Assembly: GCA_000517005.1 (NCBI GenBank)
Contig: KI911970.1
Coordinates: 21,733 to 62,295, forward strand
Direction of reading: 5' to 3'
Source: Microvirga lupini
GTDB taxonomy: Bacteria > Pseudomonadota > Alphaproteobacteria > Rhizobiales > Beijerinckiaceae
DNA: 40,563 bases
The notes beneath the pieces were generated by a model. The model worked only from the letters and a program-made list of their open reading frames with translations, had not been told where the DNA came from and ran no database searches. Positions within the stretch are counted from its first letter, which is position 1, and every line of letters begins with the position of its first letter. The position numbers and the translations under genes were made by a program. This document shows positions 16,094 to 24,445 of the stretch, one piece after another.

Positions 16094-16291
16094 ATGTCTG
16101 AACTCCCCAAAATTCCCCCATTAGACACCTCCTTGATTGAGGCCCTCGATAAGAGGTTCCCAGAGCGTAGCCCTGATCCCGACTGGTCCGACCGTAAGAT
16201 CTGGATTGAGGTGGGCAAGCGCGAGGTGATCCGCTTCCTGTTGGCTGAATTCAAGAAGCAGTCTAACAACATTCTGGAAGTGAAAAGATAA
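16094..16291 (+). CDS. Conserved small podophage protein before the portal block
   Basis: 65 aa with LIEALDKRFPERSPDPDWSDRKIWIEVGKREVIRFLLAEF, shown here for position only in parts: LIEALDKRFPERSPD and KREVIRFLLAEF. Similar short proteins sit before the portal gene of many T7-like phages; function is not known. ATG 16094 has no Shine-Dalgarno and directly follows repeat copy 5. Longer starts (GTG 16061, TTG 16055) would run through the repeat. The stop overlaps the next ATG. Confidence 0.7.
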   Translation: MSELPKIPPLDTSLIEALDKRFPERSPDPDWSDRKIWIEVGKREVIRFLLAEFKKQSNNILEVKR

Positions 16292-16698
16292 TGGGATTTC
16301 TCTCATCCCTCGGCGGTGGCATGTCCAAGCGCAAGATTGCAGCCATGCAGGCCGAGACAAATGCAAAGATGGCAGAGCAGACCGCTCTGATGAAGAAGAA
16401 CTCCAACCGACAGGCGAGCCTTGCCAAGAAGGAACTGAAGCTCAAGAAGCAGGAGCTCAAGGATCAGAAGGCGCAGAACGCAGCCATCATGGAGCAGCTT
16501 GAGGCCGCCAACGCGATTGCCTCCCGGCCTGACGCGGTGATCCCTCAAGACGACGGCACGATTGTCACTGGCGGCTCCTCCATGGACGAAGCACTCGACA
16601 CTGAGAAGAAGAAGGTCGGTCGTGGCCGGGCATCCCTTCGGATTGACCTGGCGACATCTACTGGTCCCGCAACGGGCATCAACGCGCCCCGAGGCTGA
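16291..16698 (+). CDS. Virion-associated protein, gp7.3-like
   Basis: 135 aa. A Gly-rich start (GFLSSLGGG) is followed by a long Lys/Glu/Gln coiled-coil segment (about residues 15-75). The end GRGRASLRIDL then TGINAPRG resembles the C-terminus of T7 gp7.3-type tail or adaptor proteins (GRxSLRI...GLNI). Gene order before the portal fits. The resemblance is short, so the function is tentative. Confidence 0.55.
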   Translation: MGFLSSLGGGMSKRKIAAMQAETNAKMAEQTALMKKNSNRQASLAKKELKLKKQELKDQKAQNAAIMEQLEAANAIASRPDAVIPQDDGTIVTGGSSMDEALDTEKKKVGRGRASLRIDLATSTGPATGINAPRG

Positions 16699-18248
16699 TG
16701 CGCGGTCAACCCGCGTCGACGGCTAAGGGACGGTACTCTGAGCTTTCGTCAGGCCGCTCCCCCTTCTTAATGAGGGCGCAGGACTGTTCGGAACTCACGA
16801 TCCCAAGTCTTCTACCGCGATCAAATATCTCCACGTCCTCAAACCTCCCCACCCCGTACCAGGGCATGGGAGCACGAGGCGTCAACAACCTAGCTTCTAA
16901 GCTGCTTCTGGCCCTCCTCCCGCCCAACCAATCGTTCTTCCGCTTCAGGATGGACGACCAGACCCTCGCCGAACTCGGCGCGTCTGACCGTGCGACTGCG
17001 GAGGAGGGCCTCGCCAAGATGGAGCGCGAGGTCCAGATGGAAGCTGAGAGTACCGCAACCCGGTCGCCTCTCTTCGAAGCCCTCAAGCAACTCCTGGTGA
17101 CCGGCAACGTGCTGGTCTACCTCCAGCCTCAAGGTGGCCTCAAGGTCTACCGCATGGACAAGTACGTCGTGAAGCGTGATCCCGCAGGTAACCTGATGGA
17201 GATCGTTGTCCACGAATGCGTCCACCCCGAGGCGCTCCCAGAGAAGATCCAGAAGACCGTCAAGGAGACCATGAAGGGTCAACAGCGGATGGCGGATCTC
17301 TACACATGGGTTAAGCGCGTGGGCGGTATGTATCACGTCCATCAGGAAGTGTCCGACGCTGTGGTCCCTGGCTCCAAAGGCAAGTGGCCTCTCGATAAGC
17401 TCCCCTTGTTCGCCCTTCGGTGGGCCCAGGTGGACGGCGAGGACTATGGCCGTGGTCACGTTGAGGAATACATGGGCGATCTTCGCTCCCTCGAAGGTCT
17501 CATGGCCGCAATCGTCGAAGGCTCCGCAGCCGCCGCCAAAGTGCTGTTCCTCGTGAACCCCAACGGTGTCACGCAGGAGACGACGATCTCCAACTCGCCG
17601 AACCTTGCGGTCCGCTCTGGCCTCGCCACGGACGTCACAGTGCTTCGCCTGGAGAAGGCCAACGACTTCCGTGTGGCACTGGAAACGGTGACCACCCTCG
17701 AAGCTCGTCTCGCCCAAGCCTTCCTTCTCACGTCCTCGATCCAGCGCAACGCTGAGCGTGTGACGGCTGAAGAGATCCGCCTCATGGCCTCGGAACTGGA
17801 AGATGCCCTCGGCGGTGTCTATTCGATCTTGAGCCAGGAGTTCCAGCTTCCCTACGTCCGCCGCATGGTCCACCAACTGACTATGCAGGGCAGGCTTCCA
17901 CAGCTTCCCGATGGAACGGTTAAGCCCACCATCGTGACTGGCATGGATGCCCTAGGACGCGGCCACGATCTCCAGAACCTCATGTCGTGGTCCCAGGCGA
18001 TTACTCAGGTGCTAGGCCCAGAGGCTCTCCTCCAAGAGGTGAACCCCCAGGCCATCATCAAGATGATCTCCTCGGCCCTCTCGGTTGACAGCAAGGAACT
18101 CCTCAAGAGCGAGGAACAGAAGGCGCAGGAAGCACAGGCTCGTAAGCAGCAAGAGCTTCTCACCCAACTCGGACCTGAAGCCATGAAGATGGCCACAGCC
18201 CAGAAAGCACAAGGAGCCCCAAGTGGCCAAGCAGCCCCGCAAGGCTAA
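16698..18248 (+). CDS. Portal / head-tail connector protein (T7 gp8-like)
   Basis: 516 aa, against 536 in T7. Forms the dodecameric portal for DNA entry and tail attachment. The N-terminal region includes TPYQGMGARGVNNLASKLL and LLPPNQSFFRFRMDD, and the middle region ERVTAEEIRLMASELEDALG, both standard for T7-type connectors. ATG 16698 overlaps the previous stop. The gene ends in a Gln/Ala-rich tail and overlaps the next gene by 26 bp. Confidence 0.97.
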   Translation: MRGQPASTAKGRYSELSSGRSPFLMRAQDCSELTIPSLLPRSNISTSSNLPTPYQGMGARGVNNLASKLLLALLPPNQSFFRFRMDDQTLAELGASDRATAEEGLAKMEREVQMEAESTATRSPLFEALKQLLVTGNVLVYLQPQGGLKVYRMDKYVVKRDPAGNLMEIVVHECVHPEALPEKIQKTVKETMKGQQRMADLYTWVKRVGGMYHVHQEVSDAVVPGSKGKWPLDKLPLFALRWAQVDGEDYGRGHVEEYMGDLRSLEGLMAAIVEGSAAAAKVLFLVNPNGVTQETTISNSPNLAVRSGLATDVTVLRLEKANDFRVALETVTTLEARLAQAFLLTSSIQRNAERVTAEEIRLMASELEDALGGVYSILSQEFQLPYVRRMVHQLTMQGRLPQLPDGTVKPTIVTGMDALGRGHDLQNLMSWSQAITQVLGPEALLQEVNPQAIIKMISSALSVDSKELLKSEEQKAQEAQARKQQELLTQLGPEAMKMATAQKAQGAPSGQAAPQG

Positions 18249-18420
18249 GCAAACAGAGACCCCGGTGGTGGACCAGCAGATGCCTGAACTGGCTGATGTG
18301 GTCTCCACCGTGGAGCCGACCGAACAGCCCAAGTCCATGGAAATGGAATGGGCCTCTGACAAAACGCCCCGTGGTCCCATCGTTGAGGATCTCGGCGGTA
18401 TCACAAGGATCACCTACTGA
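18223..18420 (+). CDS. Small protein between portal and scaffold, unknown function
   Basis: 65 aa from GTG 18223 with AAGGAG upstream inside the portal gene. Basic start (AKQPRKAKQ), then an acidic region. Its TGA overlaps the scaffold ATG. No recognised domain. Confidence 0.7.
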   Translation: MAKQPRKAKQTETPVVDQQMPELADVVSTVEPTEQPKSMEMEWASDKTPRGPIVEDLGGITRITY

Positions 18421-19193
18421 TGACAGTTATGTCAGTCGCCGCAGCGCCTGAGGCTGGAGCCGAGGCACCCGTACAGGGAGCCCAACCGAACTCCAGTTCC
18501 GCCGCTGCTAACTCGCTGCCCACCCCCATGGCGGCAGTTCAGAATACCCCCGAGCAGAATGCCAGCCGTCCCGAAGGTCTCCCACAGGAGTTCGCTTCGA
18601 TGGCTGATTTCACGGCGGCGTACAATGCCCTGAAGACAGGCCAGACCTCCGAGACCCCGACGGATGAGGGTGGAGATCTGAACGAGCAGGTTGAGACCGC
18701 TGGTGTTGACCTCGAAGCCCTGACGCAGGAGTGGCTCACCAACGGCTCGAAGCTGTCGGAAGCCAAGTACGCTGCGCTTGCCAAGGCGGGTATCTCGCGA
18801 GACTTCGTTGACGCCGCCTTGAGCGGTCGAGAGGCCGCGTATCAAGCTGAACTGACGGACATCAAGTCCGTGGTGGGCGGCGACGAAGGCCTCAAGCGTC
18901 TTCAGGAATGGGGCACCGCAAACCTCCCGCAGAGCGAGCGGGATGCCCTGAACAGCGTGATCGACACGGCACCCGCCGAGGTCGTGAAGCTGACGCTCCT
19001 GGGCCTCCAGGCGAAGTTCGATGCTGCCAATGGATCCGAGCCGAACCTCGTGGGTGGTGGATCTGCAACCAGTGTCGTGCCCTTCGCCAGCACTTTCCAG
19101 GTGACCCAGGCCATGAGCGATCCGCGCTATGCCCAAGACCCGTCCTACCGTGATGAGGTCGCCCGGCGTCTCGCAGTCTCCAGCGTCCTCTAA
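18420..19193 (+). CDS. Capsid scaffolding protein (T7 gp9-like)
   Basis: 257 aa. Guides procapsid assembly and is lost on maturation. Ala/Pro/Glu-rich N-terminus, acidic middle (TDEGGDLNEQ), and a helical C-terminal part with FASTFQVTQAMSDPRYAQDP then YRDEVARRLAVSSVL, a strongly conserved end of T7-like scaffolds. Position between portal and major capsid gene agrees. Confidence 0.93.
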   Translation: MTVMSVAAAPEAGAEAPVQGAQPNSSSAAANSLPTPMAAVQNTPEQNASRPEGLPQEFASMADFTAAYNALKTGQTSETPTDEGGDLNEQVETAGVDLEALTQEWLTNGSKLSEAKYAALAKAGISRDFVDAALSGREAAYQAELTDIKSVVGGDEGLKRLQEWGTANLPQSERDALNSVIDTAPAEVVKLTLLGLQAKFDAANGSEPNLVGGGSATSVVPFASTFQVTQAMSDPRYAQDPSYRDEVARRLAVSSVL

Positions 19194-19205
19194 CAAGGAA
19201 GTCCA

Positions 19206-19481
19206 ATGGAAACACTCGTAGCCATCACTGCGTTCGTCGTCACGAATTGGGACAGCATCATCATCGTTGCTGCCTCGGTCCTGGCGCTGGTCGCGGTGAT
19301 CGCCAAGCGCACCTCCAACACCGTCGACGATGAGATCGTTGAGGCTGCTAAAGAGGTACTCGACGTGGCCCGCAAGGTGCCCGTCAAAACAAAACCAACT
19401 ACCCCGCCGAGTGCAACGCTCGGTAAGGTCGTGGATGTTCTCGATGAGGTCGGTGATCTCGTTAAGGCTGTCCGCAAGTAA
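19206..19481 (+). CDS. Small membrane protein, possible holin or capsid-linked protein
   Basis: 91 aa. One strong membrane segment at about residues 17-33 (SIIIVAASVLALVAVIA), followed by a basic spacer and helices (DDEIVEAAKEVLDVARKV). The NWDSIIIV start resembles small phage membrane proteins often labelled putative holins. AAGGAAG precedes ATG 19206. The position between scaffold and capsid genes is unusual for a holin, so the role is open. Confidence 0.6.
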   Translation: METLVAITAFVVTNWDSIIIVAASVLALVAVIAKRTSNTVDDEIVEAAKEVLDVARKVPVKTKPTTPPSATLGKVVDVLDEVGDLVKAVRK

Positions 19482-19488
19482 CTGACTT

Positions 19489-19555
19489 GGCCTCACCCTC
19501 TGCCTTACGCTTCCGTTCTCAAAGACGGCGGATACCTCTTGGGCACGGTGAGGCC
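19489..19555 (+). other. Long-range stem-loop between scaffold block and capsid gene
   Basis: Perfect 9-bp arms GGCCTCACC (19489-19497) and GGTGAGGCC (19547-19555) enclose 49 bases, within which CCGT/ACGG (19513-19528) forms an inner hairpin. A third hairpin-like stretch, CTCT-TCTTA-GAG, lies further on near 19584-19595. Possible roles are mRNA processing, attenuation or stabilisation of the capsid message. Confidence 0.55.
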
Positions 19556-19643
19556 CTCTCATCCTGTGGGTGCATAGCACTGTCTCTTCTTAGAGAGGCG
19601 CTTCAGGCCATCCGGCCATTCTCACACACAGGATAGATAGACT

Positions 19644-20588
19644 ATGGCAAATGCCACTCCCTCCCGCCTTGGTATGATCAACGGCACGGGTGCTGACGAT
19701 GCTCTGTTCCTCAAGGTGTTCTCGGGTGAAGTCCTCACGGCCTTCGCTGAGACCAACGTGATGCAGGGTCGTCACCTCGTTCGCACGATCTCCAACGGCA
19801 AGTCCGCTTCCTTCCCGGCTACGTGGAAGGTGGACAGCTACTACCACGTTCCCGGCCAGGAAATCACCGGCAACACCATCAAGCACGGCGAGCGCATCAT
19901 CACCATTGATGACCTCCTGATCGCTCCGGTGTTCATCGCCGCCATCGACGAGGCCAAGAACCACTACGACGTCCGCTCGATCTACACGAAGGAGACCGGC
20001 AACAGCCTGTCCAACACCTTCGACAAGAACGTCCTCCAGACGGCTGTCCTGGCTGCTCGTGCGGCTGCGACCATCGACGTGGGCTTCGGCGGCTCCAAGC
20101 TGAACCTCGGCGCTGACGCTGTCACCAATGCCAACTCGGCACTCGTGAACGGCCTCTACGCTGCCGCCCAGACCCTCGACGAGAAGGACGTACAGGAGCA
20201 GGGCCGCTTCTCGGTCTTCAAGCCTGCGCAGTATTACAAGCTCGTGCTGGATGAGAAGGTCATTAATCGTGACTTCAACGACAACAACGGCTCCATTGCG
20301 AAGGGTCAGGTCTTCGAGGTCGCCGGTATCCAGATCGTTAAGTCCAACCACCTGCCGACCACGAACATCACCACCGGTAACACCAAGTACCAGGGTAACT
20401 TCGCGGACACGGTGGGTCTGGTCATGCACCAGAATGCTGTTGGCACGGTGAAGCTGCTCGATCTGGCAACGGAAGGGGAGTACGACATCCGCAGGCAAGG
20501 TACGCTGATCGTGTCCAAGTACGCGGTCGGGCACGGTATCCTTCGCCCTGAGGCTGCTGTCGAACTCTCGAAGGCCGTCGCCGCCTAA
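19644..20588 (+). CDS. Major capsid protein (T7 gp10-like)
   Basis: 314 aa, close to T7 gp10A (345 aa). Forms the icosahedral shell (HK97 fold). Typical parts: LFLKVFSGEVLTAFAETNVM, then RTISNGKSASFPATWKV and HGERIITIDDLLIAPVFIA. The C-terminus YDIRRQGTLIVSKYAVGHGI followed by LRPEAAVEL is characteristic. ATG 19644 is preceded by ACAGGATAG. A terminator with six T residues follows, as T-phi follows gene 10 in T7. Confidence 0.98.
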   Translation: MANATPSRLGMINGTGADDALFLKVFSGEVLTAFAETNVMQGRHLVRTISNGKSASFPATWKVDSYYHVPGQEITGNTIKHGERIITIDDLLIAPVFIAAIDEAKNHYDVRSIYTKETGNSLSNTFDKNVLQTAVLAARAAATIDVGFGGSKLNLGADAVTNANSALVNGLYAAAQTLDEKDVQEQGRFSVFKPAQYYKLVLDEKVINRDFNDNNGSIAKGQVFEVAGIQIVKSNHLPTTNITTGNTKYQGNFADTVGLVMHQNAVGTVKLLDLATEGEYDIRRQGTLIVSKYAVGHGILRPEAAVELSKAVAA

Positions 20589-20600
20589 TCACTAACCCAT

Positions 20601-20642
20601 GGGGGCCTCTTCATCATACCGATGTGGGGGCCCCCCTTTTTT
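20601..20642 (+). terminator. Intrinsic terminator after the capsid gene
   Basis: GGGGGCC (20601-20607) can pair with GGCCCCC (20629-20635), with TTTTTT at 20637-20642. It matches the position of the T7 T-phi terminator behind gene 10. Alternative pairings within the second G5C6 run are possible. Confidence 0.75.
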
Positions 20643-20672
20643 CGGCGACTAGAACATCATAAGGAGTAACCC

Positions 20673-21275
20673 GTGGCGCTCGCTTTGACCACAACGCTCG
20701 ATGCCGTGAATACCTGCTTGGCGGTCATCGGCGAAACCCCTGTCAACTCCCTGTCTACCGGCTTGGTGGACGCGGTGTTGGCCAAGCAGACCCTCGACGA
20801 AACCATGCGTGAAGTCCAAATGATAGGCTGGCATTGGAACACAGATCCCAACGTCACCCTCTCGCCTACCTTCCCGCTCCCTGGCGACATATACGTCCCC
20901 GCCAACACCCTCTCGCTCGACGCAGTGGATCCCTCAGTGGACGTGGTGGTTCGCGGCGTGAAGCTGTGGGACCGGGCCAACCAGACCTTCAAGTTCACCC
21001 AAGGTGTCAAGGTCACCATCAAGCGCTTATTAGAGTTTGAGGAAATCCCCCAAGTCGCGAGGCATTACATAATGATCAGGACGGCCAGGAAGTTTCAGGA
21101 CCGCGTGGTCGGCTCCCAGACCCTCTCGGGGTTCTCTGGTACTGACGAGGTCCGTGCCCTGGTGACCCTCCGCAACGACGAGGCTGAGAACGCCGACTAC
21201 ACGATCTTCAACAACGTCGACACCCTCCGTATCCTTGGAGGCTACCCGGCGAAGCCCTGGGGAGGTCGTTACTGA
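20673..21275 (+). CDS. Tail tubular protein A (T7 gp11-like)
   Basis: 200 aa, against 196 in T7. Adaptor ring joining portal and nozzle. GTG 20673 with AAGGAG upstream. Starts ALALTTTLDAVNTCLAVIGE, then INSLSTG-like TPVNSLSTGLVDAVLAKQTL, the family's usual N-terminus. The stop overlaps the tail tube B start. Confidence 0.95.
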   Translation: MALALTTTLDAVNTCLAVIGETPVNSLSTGLVDAVLAKQTLDETMREVQMIGWHWNTDPNVTLSPTFPLPGDIYVPANTLSLDAVDPSVDVVVRGVKLWDRANQTFKFTQGVKVTIKRLLEFEEIPQVARHYIMIRTARKFQDRVVGSQTLSGFSGTDEVRALVTLRNDEAENADYTIFNNVDTLRILGGYPAKPWGGRY

Positions 21276-23677
21276 TGGCCACCCAATCGGCAACTCAGCT
21301 TGTCTCGGGGAACATCCCGAACCTGAACAACGGTGTGAGCCAGCAGCCCTTCCCGCTGCGTCTCGCCTCGCAGGCCAAGGAGTGTGTCAACGGGTGGCCC
21401 ACGGTGGCCGAGGGTCTCAAGAAGAGGCCCCCAACGAAGTTCGTGGCGAAGCTCCTGGCGAGCGTCCCTGACACCGCTAACATCCATGTGATCGAGCGGG
21501 GGGATGCTGAGCGGTACATCGTCGTGATGATGCCGGGGCAGCTCCCTCAGGTGTTCGACTTCGATGGCATCCCCAGGACGGTCGCTGCTCCAAACGGGAT
21601 CGGCTACATGTCCGCTGGTGGGAAGTTTGAGGCTACCACCGTGGCCGACTACACGTTCATCCTGAACACCGCAATGGTGCCACAACTGAGCGCAGCCCTA
21701 GGACCGGGCCAGTACCCGAGCGCCCTCGTGTGGATCAAGGCAGGCAACTACCTTACCTCCTACACAATCGTCATCGACGGCGTCCATAGCTTTACCTATA
21801 CGACCCATCAGACGGAACCGGCCACGATCAACACGGCCCACATAGCGGGTCAGTTGGTCTCCCAGATCAACGCCCACGGACACATCCAGGCGTGGCAGAT
21901 CGGCTCAGTGATCCACCTTATCCGGTCGAACGCTGGCTACCCTCAGTTCACGGTTCGCACTGAGGACACCATGGGTAATAGCGCCATGGGTGTCATTAAG
22001 GACCGCGTCAACTCCGCAGCTGATCTCCCGAAGTATGCCACCAGCGGCTTCGAGGTGGAGATCACCGGGATGCAGGGGAACGCCCACGACAACTACTACG
22101 TCCGCTTCACGCAGACGGCAGGGTCCGACGATAATGCCCTAGGCGGTGTCTGGCAGGAGTGTGCGAAGCCCTACAGGCAGACCTCACTCAACCCGGCCAC
22201 CATGCCCCACATGCTGGTCCGCGAGGCCAACGGCACGTTCACCTTCAAGCAGGCCCCTTGGGTCGATTGCCGAGCGGGTGACGAGACGACGAACCCCACG
22301 CCCTCGTTCGTTGGAAAGAAGGTCAACGACATCTTCTTCTACAAGAACCGACTGGGGATGATCGCTGACGAGAGTGTGATCCTGTCCAAGACGGGAGAGT
22401 ACTTCAACTACTGGCGAGACACGGCCACGACGCTCCTTGACACGGACCCCATCGACATCACCGTGGCTCACGTCAAGGTCTCGATCCTGAAGTATGCGAT
22501 CCCGTTCAATGAGGCGCTGCTTCTGTTCGCGGACAAGACGCAGTTCGAACTGAAGGGGGAGGGCATACTCTCGCCGAACACCGTCAGTGTCTCTCAGATG
22601 ACCGAGTTCGAGACAGCCAACACCGTGCGTCCTGTGGGCGCTGGCCGCTATGTATTCTTCTCGACCAAGAAGGGCAACTACGCGGGTCTCCGCGAGTACT
22701 TCGTGGTGGACGGGCAGTCCCAGGCGAACGACGCGAACGACGTCACGTCTCATGTCCCGAGCTACATCAAGGGCGACGTCACGATCATGTCGGGCTCGAC
22801 CAATGAGGACTGCGTGGTCTGCGTGACGGAGGAAGAACCAAACACGATCTACCTCTACAAGTACTACTGGATCGGTCAGGAGAAGGTTCAGTCCTCGTGG
22901 ACCAAGTGGACCTTCGACAGCAACGTCACGTTCATCGATCTGGCGTTCAATAAGTCCACCCTGTGGATTGTGAGCCGACGTGATGACGGGTCGCTCACCT
23001 TGAGCCGACTGGACCTCGCGTGGGGCGAGACGGAGATGCATCTCGACTACATCGTCCACCTCGACGAGCAGTTCACCAAGACCACGCCCGGTATCGTCAG
23101 GACCGTCAACACGGACAGCAAGGGGATCAAGACGACCACCATCACGATCCCAACGCCCCTCGACGATCTCCAAGTGGTGGCCCTGCAAGGGGACGCGACC
23201 TACAAGACAGGCTCTCCGATCCCTGCGGCGACACCCTACAATCCCGCCACGAGAACCATCATCCTCAAGGGTGAGGTCACCGAGTGGCTCGCCGGGGCTC
23301 CCTACAGCCTGAAGTACACGTTCTCCCCGCTGATGATGCGTAAGGCCGCCCCGCAAGGAGGCCTCGTCGCGGTCACCTCGGGACGCACTCAGCTTCGGCG
23401 CATGTCGCTGAACTTTGCGGACACCGGGTACTTCCGCGCGGAGGTCACGGCACAAGGACGGGACACGTACACGAACGTCTTCACCGGGCGAATCCTAGGG
23501 TCGATCAACAACCGCATTGGCGTTCCTGCCATCGAGACGGGTACCTACCGGTTCCCCATCATGGGCAACAATATGAACCTCGATATTAAACTCATCAACG
23601 ACACTCCATTCCCCTCCACGTTCCTCAACGCGGATTGGGAGGCGCTCTATACGGTGCGCTCAGTGGATGTCGGCTAA
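21275..23677 (+). CDS. Tail tubular protein B, nozzle (T7 gp12-like)
   Basis: 800 aa, same size as T7 gp12 (794 aa). Forms the hexameric tail nozzle. Characteristic sequences are IPNLNNGVSQQPFPLRLASQ near the N-terminus, FFYKNRLGMIADESVILSKT in the middle, and TYRFPIMGNNMNLDIKL near the C-terminus. ATGG start overlaps the previous TGA. Confidence 0.97.
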   Translation: MATQSATQLVSGNIPNLNNGVSQQPFPLRLASQAKECVNGWPTVAEGLKKRPPTKFVAKLLASVPDTANIHVIERGDAERYIVVMMPGQLPQVFDFDGIPRTVAAPNGIGYMSAGGKFEATTVADYTFILNTAMVPQLSAALGPGQYPSALVWIKAGNYLTSYTIVIDGVHSFTYTTHQTEPATINTAHIAGQLVSQINAHGHIQAWQIGSVIHLIRSNAGYPQFTVRTEDTMGNSAMGVIKDRVNSAADLPKYATSGFEVEITGMQGNAHDNYYVRFTQTAGSDDNALGGVWQECAKPYRQTSLNPATMPHMLVREANGTFTFKQAPWVDCRAGDETTNPTPSFVGKKVNDIFFYKNRLGMIADESVILSKTGEYFNYWRDTATTLLDTDPIDITVAHVKVSILKYAIPFNEALLLFADKTQFELKGEGILSPNTVSVSQMTEFETANTVRPVGAGRYVFFSTKKGNYAGLREYFVVDGQSQANDANDVTSHVPSYIKGDVTIMSGSTNEDCVVCVTEEEPNTIYLYKYYWIGQEKVQSSWTKWTFDSNVTFIDLAFNKSTLWIVSRRDDGSLTLSRLDLAWGETEMHLDYIVHLDEQFTKTTPGIVRTVNTDSKGIKTTTITIPTPLDDLQVVALQGDATYKTGSPIPAATPYNPATRTIILKGEVTEWLAGAPYSLKYTFSPLMMRKAAPQGGLVAVTSGRTQLRRMSLNFADTGYFRAEVTAQGRDTYTNVFTGRILGSINNRIGVPAIETGTYRFPIMGNNMNLDIKLINDTPFPSTFLNADWEALYTVRSVDVG

Positions 23678-23689
23678 GGAGATCCGAAC

Positions 23690-24436
23690 ATGATCATGGG
23701 ATTGGGTGCTATCCTTGGGACTGGCACCTCCATCCTCTCCTCCATCATGGGCTTCAATGCTCAGAAGCAGCAGGCGAAGCTCAACAATATCTACAAGCTG
23801 CAAGACCAAGCGTACCAGATGGAGGTGCGTAACGAGCAGCATAAGTACCAGAACATCGTCTACGACAACGACATCAAGTATCGCAAAGAGGTCTTGGACT
23901 TCCGCCGCGATGAGTTCGAACGTCAGACCGAGTTCGTCAAGGAATCCACCGAGAACCTCGAAGAGAACTACCTCACGAAGGTCGGCCAGATGCTCACTCG
24001 GGTAATCGAGGAGAACATGGCCTCTACGTTCCAAGACTTGGAGATCCAGAAGCAGGGCACCACTGTCCGCGCTTCGGTCAAGGCCACAGTCTCCGAGCGT
24101 GGCTTCGAGGGGAACACCGCAGATGCTCTTGTGGGAGAGGTCTACCGTCAGGAAGGTGAGAGCCTCAACATGAGTGCCCTCAATGACATCTCCCGTCAGC
24201 GCCAGTCGCAGTGGGATATGAAAGGTCTCAAGGCCGAGCACGACACCAAGATCGGCTCGCTTCAGATCCAGGCTGACGCACCGCTCGCTCCAATCAACCA
24301 ACCGGGACCGCTCCAGCCCATCCGCCCCGCGCAGATGGAGAGTGGCCCATCCGCAGGAACCCTTGGCGTCCAGATCGCCTCCGCTGCCCTCTCGGGCCTC
24401 GCGGGGTATCGACAGGCCAACGGGCTCAAGTTCTAA
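23690..24436 (+). CDS. Internal virion protein B (T7 gp14-like)
   Basis: 248 aa. Core protein ejected into the host envelope during DNA entry. N-terminal Gly/Ile-rich segment (GLGAILGTGTSILSSIMGF) could insert in a membrane. The rest is a long Gln/Glu/Lys helical region, and the protein ends with GVQIASAALSGLAGY. AAGGAG lies 8 bp before ATG 23690. Position matches T7 gene 14; sequence in this family diverges strongly. Confidence 0.85.
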   Translation: MIMGLGAILGTGTSILSSIMGFNAQKQQAKLNNIYKLQDQAYQMEVRNEQHKYQNIVYDNDIKYRKEVLDFRRDEFERQTEFVKESTENLEENYLTKVGQMLTRVIEENMASTFQDLEIQKQGTTVRASVKATVSERGFEGNTADALVGEVYRQEGESLNMSALNDISRQRQSQWDMKGLKAEHDTKIGSLQIQADAPLAPINQPGPLQPIRPAQMESGPSAGTLGVQIASAALSGLAGYRQANGLKF

Positions 24437-24445
24437 GGAAACCAA

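Noticed and set aside
22184..23455. 423-aa frame on the minus strand and other long minus-strand frames
   Set aside because: They mirror strongly coding plus-strand genes (here the tail nozzle gene) in GC-rich DNA; none shows a recognisable domain or a proper start signal.
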